In this document: positions 1-9,850 of the stretch, in pieces
How the letters are laid out: every line of letters starts with the position of its first letter
Numbering within the stretch: the first letter of the stretch is position 1
Source of the DNA: Adiantum capillus-veneris
Taxonomy: Eukaryota > Streptophyta > Polypodiopsida > Polypodiales > Pteridaceae
Length of the DNA: 64,000 nt
Assembly: GCA_014529385.2 (NCBI GenBank)
Contig: CM043947.1
Coordinates: 97,436,036-97,500,035, forward strand
Direction: 5' to 3'
Notes under the pieces: generated by a model
What the model saw: the letters and a program-made list of their open reading frames with translations, nothing else
The model's database searches: none
What the model was told of the DNA's origin: nothing
Translations under genes and position numbers: made by a program

Positions 1-484
1 CATTTGGGTGAACATGTAGTTCTGTGTGTTCCAAAATGTTCAGAAGTCTGACATGAGGACACTCCCTATTATGTACCCCTCAATAGCTATGAGATTTTTA
101 AGATACTCATGCCAGTTGTAAATGTGGCTCACAATTTCATGGATAGTTGTACCAAGGTTTTCTTGCATTTTTCCAGCCTCTTCCGAAAGCTTGAAAAATT
201 GGTTATTTCTTTCGACATCTTTTGATGGTGGTAACTCCTTTAAAGTACTCAAGTGAGTTACAAATTGAGTTACCAATTCAATACAAGTGGTTGCAAAAGG
301 ACAACAATGTTGAAAATCAAGATGTTGCTCTTGGTTTCATCGAACCTCCTCAGTGCACCAATTATCGGTCATACAGACAACTAGCCCACGTATGGGACGT
401 CAATAAAGAAAACATCAATGTTCTTAAAAAGATAGTACTACTTGTGTTCTCAAGGATGAAAACTCTTTCTTAAGGGGGGAGTAA
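1..484 (+). other. 3' internal end of older LTR element H, unrecognised coding
   Basis: An open stretch of about 84 codons (222-473) ends directly before a purine-rich tract at 472-481 (aagggggga) that looks like a polypurine tract, followed by a TGTCAGGAC LTR start. The placement therefore fits the last coding part of an LTR retrotransposon whose main body lies left of the window. I do not recognise a domain in this reading frame or in the antisense frame at 40-276. It could equally be non-coding 3' sequence. Confidence rests only on the PPT/LTR junction. Confidence 0.4.
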
Positions 485-596
485 TGTCAGGACAAGGGTT
501 CTGTAGGGGAAATGCCCAAACCTAAGGACTAGGGCGGTCCTGGACTACGGCTACGGCTAGGCCCGCCGGGCTAGATAGTGTGGATAGGGGATCCGT
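485..596 (+). repeat. Element H LTR, left part (split by Tat-1)
   Basis: The sequence starts TGTCAGGAC right after the purine tract and runs into the 4-bp target CCGT at 593-596, where Tat-1 is inserted. The sequence resumes at 9761 with the second CCGT copy, and a TATA motif appears soon after, as expected of a promoter-bearing LTR. No second H LTR is visible in the window, so the ends are provisional. Confidence 0.55.
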
Positions 597-1552
597 TGAT
601 CCGAGCCTATCACAAATTTTTGTTTATCATATTTTGTTGGTTTTCCTTGCTTCTAGAGGTTTACAATAAAAGAAAGAGTGAGAACAACCTCTTGGAAAAA
701 TTTAAAAAAAAATGATTTTTTCTTGACTAGTTCACCGGAGGTGAAAGGTAGAGGGAGAACCTAGTGGTAAAGGGAAGGGAAAATATGTAAATGTGAAAAG
801 AAAAGATATGATGTGGTTGTGGAGCCATGCACCCATGATTCAAGGGTCATGAGTGGCTCATATCATCATGGCTTTGGAGCCATATGATGATTCAAACAAA
901 TGGGACCCAAGTGGAAGACTTGGTAAAGGAAGAAACCAGGCACATGATTTTGTTGAATTTTTAAAAAATACTTCCACTCCGATCCAAGAAAAGTTGTCTT
1001 CATCAAAGTTGTAACTGACGAGCTGAAGATTCTGGCCATATGTTTTTAATAATTTTTGCATCTACGGTCTAGGAGATATGGCCAAAATGGTGGACGCCAG
1101 TTTTTTCAACTGTGGTGGAGACCACCCCCCTACCTTTACACACACACACCCTTCCTTTTCCACATTGAGAACTTCTTTAAAATCAGCTATTAGTCTTCTC
1201 ACCCTCCTCTCCTTCCTCCTCTCTCTCAAGCTCAAAAACCCATCAAAGTTCCTCTTCTAATCACCTCTCAAGTCATGCTTAATCTTGTTGTAATTCATAA
1301 GTTCTCATTCAACCCCTTTCTATTATTACTAGATATGTATTGATTTTATGTAGATTCTTTACATTTTAAAATAAGTAAGCTCTTGGACTCAAGCTATGGA
1401 GGAAGGAGTGAAGACAACACAAGTGATGATGGAGCTAATTGGTCAACAAATCACTTGGAAGGAGCTTCTTCATTGGTTGAATGTCCCTAATCAAGCTTCA
1501 TTTGTACAAATTACACTTGTATCTTAACCTCACTCCTAATCACTCTCTTTCC

Positions 1553-1564
1553 TATATAAAGAGG
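1553..1564 (+). promoter_or_regulatory. TATA box of Tat-1 5' LTR
   Basis: TATATAAAGAGG lies about 500 bp before the LTR end, in the expected U3 position for Pol II transcription of the element. The same motif is present in the 3' LTR at about 9251. Confidence 0.7.
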
Positions 1565-1873
1565 CCTTCCCCTTTGTAATTTCAAGCCTCCCTCAACCCA
1601 TTGAGCCTTTGTATCACTCACCATGAGCCCATAAGCTCATTCATTCACTCTATTCTTGCACACCCTAGAGTGCAAATTGTTTCATGCTAGTAACCTCTCC
1701 TCCTCTTACTTATGTTAATTAAGAGAAATGTTTTATATGCGTGTGAGAGTGCTTGATGTGATCTTGGCTAATCCTTGAGTGACTGTTTGGTAATCTATAT
1801 GCTATTTGTGTTGGGAGTGTTTGAAGTCATCCATTCCTTGTACACACACCACGGTTAATGCTTCATTCATAGT

Positions 1874-1876
<3 letters not shown>

Positions 1877-1936
<60 letters not shown>
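1877..1936 (+). repeat. (CT)n microsatellite in Tat-1 5' LTR
   Basis: An uninterrupted CT dinucleotide run of roughly 30 units. The partner tract in the 3' LTR (about 9574-9642) is longer, so most of the length difference between the two LTRs comes from this tract. Confidence 0.9.
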
Positions 1937-1939
<3 letters not shown>

Positions 1940-2059
1940 TGTAGCGGTCCTAGTCCACGCTTCCAAGACTAGGTGGTGCCCTCATCTCATTTCCCTTGTG
2001 GCGCAATGGAGTTTGTTTTGGTGTAGAGGCCGCCATTCCAAATTTCCTTCGTCATAAAT

Positions 2060-2076
2060 TGGTGCCCCCACGGAGG
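2060..2076 (+). promoter_or_regulatory. Tat-1 primer-binding site
   Basis: TGGTGCCCCCACGGAGG starts five bases after the LTR end. It begins with TGG, the complement of the tRNA CCA tail. Tat-2 carries the near-identical TGGTGCCCCCACTGAGG at the same place, so the site is conserved. It is not the common iMet (TGGTATCAGAGC) or Asp (TGGCGCCGTTGCC) site; I cannot name the tRNA. Confidence 0.8.
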
Positions 2077-2104
2077 AGTTCTCAAGCAGCGCTCTATCAA
2101 TCCT

Positions 2105-2608
2105 ATGAAGGAAGATCCATCAAATTCTTCGAGACTTCCACTATGGTCTCCCCAAGAAGCTCGAGAAAAGAAACGTCTTTATCGACAAACGGCACGTATG
2201 CGGGTAAAGAGAGTTAACTACACACACCCTTCTTTGCTTCAAGGAAAATCTTGTAGTCATCAAGTCCCTAGGTCAAAAAATTGTGTTGAGTGCTTTGTGG
2301 CTAGTGTGAAGACACTCCCTTTGAAGCCTCGACTTCAGGTGGTGAAAGCACTCTCAAACTCGGGTATTAACAAGTTTTTGGAAGGGGAGCTACACATCAA
2401 TGGGGTGCGGTATTGGCAAGAGGCTACATATGGTGATGCACTCCAACTACTACTAGCAAGAAGGCTCAAGGTGGTTGAGAGGGTAGCCATCGAACCCTAT
2501 GAACTCTACAAAGCTGAAGATGGTCACACCAAAGCTAGGCTAATCACTGGTGAGCAAATTCTTCGCATCTCTCAAATGGTGCGATCCAAGAGAGCTCAAC
2601 TTCAATGA
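2105..2608 (+). CDS. Tat-1 leader ORF, 167 aa, unknown function
   Basis: An intact 167-codon frame begins at the first ATG after the primer site and lies in the position where Ogre-type elements carry their extra ORF1. The product is basic (many Arg and Lys, C-terminus RSKRAQLQ). A central segment with GINKFLEGELHINGVRYW and a helical C-terminal half suggest a folded protein, not noise. I see no catalytic motif or membrane segment. It ends 33 bp before the next small ORF. Tat-2 has no copy: its small ORF starts within about 35 bp of its primer site. It might be a captured host segment or an element-specific RNA-binding protein. I do not recognise the family. Confidence 0.55.
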   Translation: MKEDPSNSSRLPLWSPQEAREKKRLYRQTARMRVKRVNYTHPSLLQGKSCSHQVPRSKNCVECFVASVKTLPLKPRLQVVKALSNSGINKFLEGELHINGVRYWQEATYGDALQLLLARRLKVVERVAIEPYELYKAEDGHTKARLITGEQILRISQMVRSKRAQLQ

Positions 2609-2641
2609 AGTGCTTCATGGAAGTTTGTAATTAATGCACCA

Positions 2642-2851
2642 ATGAATAATCCCATTTTCTACAACTTTCAATCAGTTCAGAATATTAGGGTGAATGTGCG
2701 CATTGATAGAAAGATTTTTTTCCAACAAAGATTGGTCTTCTATTTTGGAGCTGAGAGGTTGAGAGAGATATTGCTGTCCCCTGACCCTATAATATTTCCC
2801 ATTTTGGAGTATAATGTATCTTTTGATGTTCACATCTTCATCTTGCTTTAA
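2642..2851 (+). CDS. Tat-1 small ORF-A, 69 aa, conserved in Tat-2
   Basis: An ATG-initiated 69-residue frame with no known domain. It is clearly related to a 70-residue frame of Tat-2 (minus strand, ATG at 17786). Both begin MNN and share DRK-FFQQR/YQQR, FGAERL, EIL-SP, PII and DVH-FIL. It is more distantly related to the next frame, ORF-B. The fold is probably a small alpha/beta unit ending in a hydrophobic strand. Conservation between two elements with unrelated LTRs argues that it is translated or structurally constrained. It lies 33 bp after the 167-residue frame and 9 bp before ORF-B. Confidence 0.65.
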   Translation: MNNPIFYNFQSVQNIRVNVRIDRKIFFQQRLVFYFGAERLREILLSPDPIIFPILEYNVSFDVHIFILL

Positions 2852-2860
2852 GCATACTCC

Positions 2861-3073
2861 ATGAATCATAGGGATTTATATGGACCTTTTCAACCTCTTG
2901 CTAGACAAACTGTGCATATAATAGCTAGCACAAAGCTTAGGTTCCAAAACATCATAAGGGACTTACTAGGCCCTCGTCGTCTAGCTGAGATTAATGCATC
3001 TATCAATCCATTTATTCTACCCTTAATAAGATATGATTTGGGCCTAGACGTTTTCATCTTTGTGCTGTATTGA
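2861..3073 (+). CDS. Tat-1 small ORF-B, 70 aa, paralogue of ORF-A
   Basis: This 70-residue frame repeats the pattern of ORF-A: an R-L-E-I block, S--PFILP, a Y residue, then DV-IF-L at the very C-terminus. Tat-2 has the same second copy (about 17278-17470 minus) with LARQ, GPTRL, NEINASINPF and DV-IFIL preserved. Its stop lies 20 bp before the gag ATG. Because A and B are related and both are kept in Tat-2, the pair arose by duplication before the two elements diverged. Function unknown; possibilities are a gag-assembly accessory, a translational regulator or an RNA-binding module. Confidence 0.65.
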   Translation: MNHRDLYGPFQPLARQTVHIIASTKLRFQNIIRDLLGPRRLAEINASINPFILPLIRYDLGLDVFIFVLY

Positions 3074-3093
3074 GAGGAAGGCAACCCACTTTT

Positions 3094-6000
3094 ATGATGG
3101 CTTTCCCAAATTTTTTTGGGCGTAGTGGGGAAAATGCTGGGGATTTTTTGGATAACTTGGAGATGGCTTTCCTTGTCTCCGGGAGGGATGACGAAGCATT
3201 GAAATTGAGAGCTTTTCCTTTGGTGCTCAAAGAAGAAGCTAGGGTATGGTTCTAGGCTCTAGATCCAACCCAAAGAATTGATTGGGAGGGATTGAAGGTG
3301 GCTTTCCTACGAAGATTTCAACGAGCCAATTCGGCAGAAGAACTATGGCAACGGCTTCTGTCCCTTCATCAAGTTGACCCTCATGGTTATGCAACCTATG
3401 AGGAAGGTTTTCTGAAACTTTGGGGGCAATGGTCAGACTCACTAAACCCTGGTGAGCGAGCTCCCAATTGCCTCCAAAAGGATCGATTTATCTCAGGTTT
3501 GTACCCCTTGCTAAGGGAGAAGGTAAAGGGAAAATTTCCAAATGCTTTTGAAGATGCCTTAAGAATTGCTAGGGAAAAGAATAGAAAGATTCTCTATCAA
3601 GCCCAAGCTGGCCAGCTAGCTTTGGGAGGCAATATCACAACTATGGAAGCTTCTCACATACCTCCAAATGTGCCTAATGCACCAGACCTCAATAGAGGTC
3701 AACAAGAAGATATGCTCCAACAAATAAACAATCTCACAAACCAGCTAGAGGGGTTGAGAGTAAATCTTGTGCAGGGTGCAAGAAGGCCTATTGAGGGAAA
3801 TGGTGGGAATCGGCCACCAATGCGACGTCAAGCAAGGGAAATGTTGTGTTACAATTGTGGGGAAATTGGCCACGGCATGTATAATTGCCCTCATCCCAGA
3901 AGATATGACTACCCTGTCAGAGGTCCTCGACAACAAGTAAGTCCACCCCGTGCTAGAGCTCAAGCACAAGAGCAACCGCAACCTCAAATTTTGCAGCCAC
4001 CTCGTGCTCAAGCTCAAGCCCCTGCTACTCAACCAAATGTGAGCATCATAAGGATCGAGGAGGTCCTCAAGGGCAGAAGCAACCAGGAAGAAATAGCTAA
4101 AGGGAAGATGAAGATAGATGAAGTGGCTACAATGCCTATCAAACGTGTGCGTGTCCAAGATGAAGTAAGTAAAGAAACAAGCAAGGATGCAAGCAATGAA
4201 GCAAGTACATCTCGGGCAACTAAAGATGAAGCCAAGAAGAGAAAGACCCGTACTAGGTCTCAAATTGACATCTCTGATTTCCCTATGGGATCTCGGACAC
4301 AACCTTATGACTTGACAGCTGATGTGAGTTCTCAAGGACCAAAGATTACTTGGCCACAACTACTTCATATCTCCCCAAAGCTTCGACGACAATGGTCAAA
4401 AATGGTGAGCACGAGGGCAAAGCGAAGTAAGCTAGTAAGTGTAATCAAAGCATATGGTCTCAAGGATATAGTGCCTTTGGTGGAGGCTCAAATCAAGGGA
4501 CAACGGATTCCAAAAACTTACATTGACAGTGGAGCAGAGGTTTGTGTCATGACAGAAAAGCTAATGCATCAATTGGGTTTAGAGGTAATGGAATCATCAA
4601 ACTTTAGGGCAAAAATGGCCAATAATGTCTCTGTCACTTGTGTGGGTGTAGTGAAAGCTTTGAGAGTTTCTGTTTTTGGAATCACTACAGAGGTTGATGC
4701 TTATGTGATGCCAGTAAAGGGAGAAGGATACCCCCTTATTTTAGGACGACCTTGGCTCATGGGTATAGGAGCTAGGCAAGATTGGGCAACAGGAGACTTG
4801 GAGTTGAGGCCTCGCATGGGTGGCCATAGTCGGAAGGTGGTTTATAACCTAAAGAATGGGCGACAAGAGAACCTTGAACTAGAGACGTCAGCTGATGAGT
4901 GGAGCTCAAGTGGATGCTCCTCATCCATGGACGAGGAAGAGAGTTCAAGTGAAGAGAGTGATAGCACTCTCGAAGTCATGGGCGTCACCATAAAGGAAAC
5001 TACCTCATCAGAAGACAACCCAAGGATCCAAATGAAGAATGTGTGGGATGCCAGCCTAGAGGAGATGTTATCCAAGGATATAAAGGAAGAAGAAAAGGAG
5101 GGTTATGTAAATGTTCTCAAGAAGCATGCATCATTGTTTATTTCTGATTACACTCACATTACAGGTGTCACTGCAGTGAAGCATCATATCCATCTAAAAG
5201 AAGGGAGCAAGCCAGCAGTACAAAAACTAAGAAGATTAGGAGTTGTGCAACAAAATGCACTGTTGTCTGAGGTGAAGAGACTCTTAGAAGCAGGATTCAT
5301 ATACCTAGTAGAAGATTCAGAATGGGTCTCCCCAGTAGTGGTGAGGCCAAAGAATAATGGTAAATGGCGAGTGTGCGTGGATTACAAGCCACTAAATGCT
5401 GCAACAAAGAGGGACCACTTCCCTCTCCCATTTCCAGATGAGATTCTAAATGAAGTAGCAGGCCATGAGAGATACACAGTGTGTGATGGCTACTCTGGCT
5501 ACTTTCAAATACGCATTGCAGAGGAGGACCAGAAGAAGACTACTTTCATCACACCATGGGGATGTTTTGCATTTCGAGTCATGCCTTTTGGTCTCACCAA
5601 CGCTCCAGCCACCTTCCAACGATTCATGAACATGGTCTTCCAACCTTACTTTGGTAAGTCCATAAGGGTTTTCATAGATGACTTTTGTATTTACAGCTCC
5701 AAAAGTATGCATCTCGGCAAGATTGATGAAGGATTTACTCGTTTAGCTAAGCTGGGTGGACAACTAAACAAGGACAAATGTCACATTGGGGAAAGCAAGG
5801 TTACACTATTAGGGCATGTAGTGTCCATTGATGGAATCGAGGTAGATCCTGAAAAGATAGAAACATTGCTAAATCTACCTTCCCCAACTTCCATCAAACA
5901 ATTAATCTCCTTCTTGCAAAAGCTAAGATATTTGAGTAGATTCATACACTTACTCTCCCAAGTGATATTTCCTCTACAACAGCTGACTCGTCAAGAGACG

Positions 6001-8232
6001 CTTATTTGGAGTGAAGAAAGTGAAGGGCATTTTAGAGAGATTAAAAAAATGTTAGGGTCACTCCCTGTAATCCTCCAACCTTGTTGGGAAGAAACATTCT
6101 TTGTAAACCCTAGTGTGGGAGAAGAAGCCATTGGTGCTGCCCTCCTACAAAAAGATCCAAAAACCTCCTTTATGAGGCCTGTGTATTTTGCTAGCCGCCT
6201 CATGGAAAACACAGAGAAGGCCTACACCCTAATGGAACAGCTAGTGTTAGCTCTCATGTTTGCGGTAACCAAATTTTGGCCATACTTGCTGCCGAAGAGG
6301 TTTGTAATTATCACTGTGGAGGATATGTTTCCCTATGCACTACAACATATGGAAATCTCTGACAAAATAGCAAAGTGGGTGGTGCGACTTCAAGAGTTTG
6401 ATTATACAATACACGTTGAAAGAACAACTCGAGCATGCTTAGCCGACATTTTAACAAACAAGTGCTATGAAAAAGTTTGCCATTTGAAGAGAGAGGAACT
6501 TCCACCACCTCCAGCTGTAGAGGCTTTGGTCAATGCTTATAGCCTCTACTTTGATGGAGCATACAAGAGAACCAAGGATAAGGCAGCTGCAGGCATCGTG
6601 GTCTTATCCCCATTGGGAGAGAGGATCCATGGTGAAGGGATCACTCTAGAAGATGTCCACTCCAACAATGAAGCAGAATATCATGCTCTAATTCATGGCC
6701 TTTGTTGGTGCCTCGATAATTCAATTAAGAGATTAAACGCTTTTGGTGACTCCATGCTTTTGGTAAGGCAAATGCAAGGTACATGGGCTTGCAAAAATGC
6801 CCGTCTCTCTACTAAAATGAGAGAAGCAAAAGCTCTTATGAGGAGATTTAGGGAGGCACAAGTACATCATGTACCAAGAGACCAGAACAAGGATGCAGAC
6901 CACCTAGCATCATCAAAGTTAAATGAGTCAATAGTGGGAGCAGTGGCCATCAAACTTCCACTTCAGCAAGGCAAGGAGGACTTGGAAGATATTATGCACA
7001 TTCTGGAGCAAGGAGAGGCTCCTAAACACTTGAATGCAGGGGAAAGGCGATGGTTAGCTAGGAAGGCTACCAGGTATCGCATAGTAAATGATGACTTGTA
7101 TTGTCTTGGTAAGGATAGTGTGCTTAGGAGAGTTCCTTTGAAGAGTGAAATTGAAGAGATTTTAAAAGCTTGTCACGATGATATGTGCGGAGGACACTTT
7201 GCACACGACGTCACTAGTAGAAAGGTTCTACAAGCTGGGTTTACTTGGCAAAGTCTTCATCGTGATGTCAAATATTGGTGTCAAACATGTGATGAATGTC
7301 AGAAAGCAGGACCACGACGGCTCATAGCTGAACCTCAGAACCCAATAAAGGTATATGGGCCCTTTGAGAAGTGGGGAATTGATGCCATAGGGCCTCTACC
7401 ACGCACTCAGTCAGGTAAAGAGTACATCATCATGGGAGTAGACTACATGACTAGATGGGCTGAGGCTATGCCGACCAATAGAATTACTGCTAAGGATGTG
7501 AGTCAGTTCATCTTTGACCACATTTGTTGCCGGTTTGGCACCCCTCTTGAAATACTATCTGATAGAGGACCAGGGTTTAGAGCAGACTTGGTAGGAGAAC
7601 TCATGAAGAAGCTAAATATTCAGCATCAACACTCTACTCCTTACTACCCTCAGTGCAATGGTTTGGTGGAAAAGGTAAATGGAATCATTTGCAAAATTCT
7701 CACCAAACAGGTACATGCCAGGCGCCAAGATTGGGACAAACACCTGAATGGAGCTCTATGGGCCTATAGAACCTCCTTCAAAACCACATTAGGGTACACA
7801 CCCTTTCATTTGGTTTATGGAAAGGAGGCGCTTTTGCCCATTGAAGTGAAGTTAACAAGTCTTCGAATATTGGGTAGCCAGGTAGGCTCTCAAAAGGAGA
7901 AAGTACATCAAAGGATCATGGATCTAGAGAGGCTACAATTGGATCGTGAAGAAGCCATCAACCACTATTCTCAAGAAGCAGAGAAGCGCAGAGAAAAGTT
8001 CAACAAAAAGCTAGCATCCAAAGACATCAAAAAGGGATCTCTGGTGCTTCGATATGACAATCGCTTCGACACTCGTAAGGATGGAAAGTTTCTTTTCCGA
8101 TGGGAAGGCCCGTTCTTGGTCACCAAAAAGTTCAAAAATGGCTCTTACAGACTTCAAGACATTGATGGTAAAGTGCACAAGACCAGGACAAATGGATGGC
8201 GTCTAAAGCCTTATCACATCAGGATAAGGTAA
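3094..8232 (+). CDS. gag-pol: Tat-1 gag-pol polyprotein (one in-frame TAG)
   Basis: A single frame of 1,712 codons starting at ATG 3094 (a second ATG follows directly), with TAG at codon 54 (3253-3255). Order, in residues: gag core 1-230; zinc knuckle 252-265 (CYNCGEIGHGMYNC, CX2CX4HX4C); Gln/Ala/Pro-rich and Lys-rich linker; aspartic protease with DSGA at 478-481 and LILGRPW downstream; reverse transcriptase with MPFGL and FIDD at 860-863; RNase H about 1010-1110; second, archaeal-like RNase H starting YFDGAY (first Asp 1154) with SNNEAEY; integrase with zinc region CQTCDEC and D1430, D1490, E1526 (D-X59-D-X35-E). No chromodomain. It supplies capsid, maturation, cDNA synthesis and integration. 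Apart from the TAG, every visible catalytic residue is present. Confidence 0.95.
3253..3255 (+). other. In-frame TAG in Tat-1 gag
   Basis: The TAG follows codons for the gag motif VWF and is followed by GCT CTA; the frame is open on both sides. The downstream bases do not match the CAR-YYA readthrough context of plant viruses. A CAG-to-TAG transition at a methylated cytosine is the simplest explanation. Confidence 0.85.
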
Positions 8233-8278
8233 GCTCAAGATCAAAGAAAGTAGGCTAGAGGCATAAATACCCCTAGCC

Positions 8279-8294
8279 AGGTTTGGGGGGGCTA
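8279..8294 (+). other. Tat-1 polypurine tract
   Basis: The stretch ggtttggggggg immediately precedes the 3' LTR start TGATCCGAGCC, the position from which plus-strand cDNA synthesis is primed. Confidence 0.75.
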
Positions 8295-9571
8295 TGATCC
8301 GAGCCTATCACAAATTTTTATTTATCATATTTTGTTGGTTTTCCTTGCTTCTAGAGGTTTACAATAAAAGAAAGAGTGAGAACAACCTCTTGGAAAAATT
8401 TAAAAAAAAATGATTTTTTCTTGACTAGTTCACCGGAGGTGAAAGGTAGAGGGAGAACCTAGTGGTAAAGGGAAGGGAAAATATGTAAATGTGAAAAGAA
8501 AAGATATGATGTGGTTGTGGAGCCATGCACCCATGATTCAAGGGTCATGAGTGGCTCATATCATCATGGCTTTGGAGCCATATGATGATTCAAACAAATG
8601 GGACCCAAGTGGAAGACTTGGTAAAGGAAGAAACCAGGCACATGATTTTGTTGAATTTTTAAAAAATACTTCCACTCCGATCCAAGAAAAGTTGTCTTCA
8701 TCAAAGTTGTAACTGACGAGCTGAAGATTCTGGCCATATGTTTTTAATAATTTTTGCATCTACGGTCTAGGAGATATGGCCAAAATGGTGGACGCCAGTT
8801 TTTTCAACTGTGGTGGAGACCACCCCCCTACCTTTACACACACACACCCTTCCTTTTCCACATTGAGACCTTCTTTAAAATCAGCTATTAGTCTTCTCAC
8901 CCTCCTCTCCTTCCTCCTCTCTCTCAAGCTCAAAAACCCATCAAAGTTCCTCTTCTAATCACCTCTCAAGTCATGCTTAATCTTGTTGTAATTCATAAGT
9001 TCTCATTCAACCCCTTTCTATTATTACTAGATATGTATTGATTTTATGTAGATTCTTTACATTTTAAAATAAGGAAGCTCTTGGACTCAAGCTATGGAGG
9101 AAGGAGTGAAGACAACACAAGTGATGATGGAGCTAATTGGTCAACAAATCACTTGGAAGGAGCTTCTTCATTGGTTGAATGTCCCTAATCAAGCTTCATT
9201 TGTACAAATTACACTTGTATCTTAACCTCACTCCTAATCACTCTCTTTCCTATATAAAGAGGCCTTCCCCTTTGTAATTTCAAGCCTCCCTCAACCCATT
9301 GAGCCTTTGTATCACTCACCATGAGCCCATAAGCTCATTCATTCACTCTATTCTTGCACATCCTAGAGTGCAAATTGTTTCATGCTAGTAACCTCTCCTC
9401 CTCTTACTTATGTTAATTAAGAGAAATGTTTTATATGCGTGTGAGAGTGCTTGATGTGATCTTGGCTAATCCTTGAGTGACTGTTTGGTAATCTATATGC
9501 TATTTGTGTTGGGAGTGTTTGAAGTCATCCATTCCTTGTACACACACCACAGTTAATGCTTCATTCATAGT

Positions 9572-9645
<74 letters not shown>

Positions 9646-9760
9646 TGTAGCGGTCCTAGTCCACGCTTCCAAGACTAGGTGGTGCCCTCATCTCATTTCC
9701 CTTGTGGCGCAATGGAGTTTGTTTTGGTGTAGAGGCCGCCATTCCAAATTTCCTTCGTCA
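8295..9760 (+). repeat. Tat-1 3' LTR
   Basis: Copy of 597-2054 with about five base differences (for example at the AAGTAAGC/AAGGAAGC and CACGG/CACAG sites) and a longer CT microsatellite. It ends TTCGTCA, followed by the CCGT target copy. Confidence 0.93.
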
Positions 9761-9850
9761 CCGTCTAGGGCAAGGGGCTAGGAGCTCGCCTATATAATGG
9801 GGGGTTGGAAGGAGGATCCTATGGTCTAGCATCCCTAGTTCTTACACAAT
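9761..9850 (+). repeat. Element H LTR, right part with TATA box
   Basis: The sequence continues from the CCGT target into a GC-richer segment with TATATAATGG at 9791-9800, a good TATA box for the interrupted H LTR. The right end of this LTR is not defined because no partner copy is present; it may include part or all of the repeat tract that follows. Confidence 0.5.

Larger units (their letters stand above)
597..2054 (+). repeat. Tat-1 5' LTR
   Basis: It begins TGATCCGAGCC and ends TTCGTCA, and is matched almost base for base by 8295-9760. It contains a TATA box at 1553-1560 and a (CT)n microsatellite near its 3' end. Identical short open frames in both LTRs (858-1061 and 8556-8759; 1078-1260 and 8776-8958) reflect the duplication and are not genes. 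Confidence 0.93.
597..9760 (+). mobile_element. Tat-1: near-complete Ty3/Gypsy Tat-lineage retrotransposon
   Basis: Two LTRs (597-2054 and 8295-9760) flank a 6.2-kb interior with a primer-binding site at 2060, small ORFs, gag-pol and a polypurine tract. A 4-bp direct repeat CCGT flanks it (593-596 and 9761-9764). The order gag, protease, RT, RNase H, a second RNase H, integrase without chromodomain is diagnostic of the Tat branch (the branch containing Ogre, Retand and Tat4). By eye the LTRs differ by about five substitutions plus microsatellite length, so insertion is recent. The only clear lesion in the coding part is a TAG at 3253-3255. It sits inside the LTR of element H. Confidence 0.93.

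Noticed and set aside
858-1061. 67-codon antisense frame, identical at 8556-8759
   Set aside because: Same explanation: Tat-1 LTR copies. No family features.
3253-3255. Programmed stop-codon readthrough in Tat-1
   Set aside because: The TAG lies within the gag core, not at a gag-pol border, and the following GCT CTA does not fit the CAR-YYA context. A point mutation is simpler.
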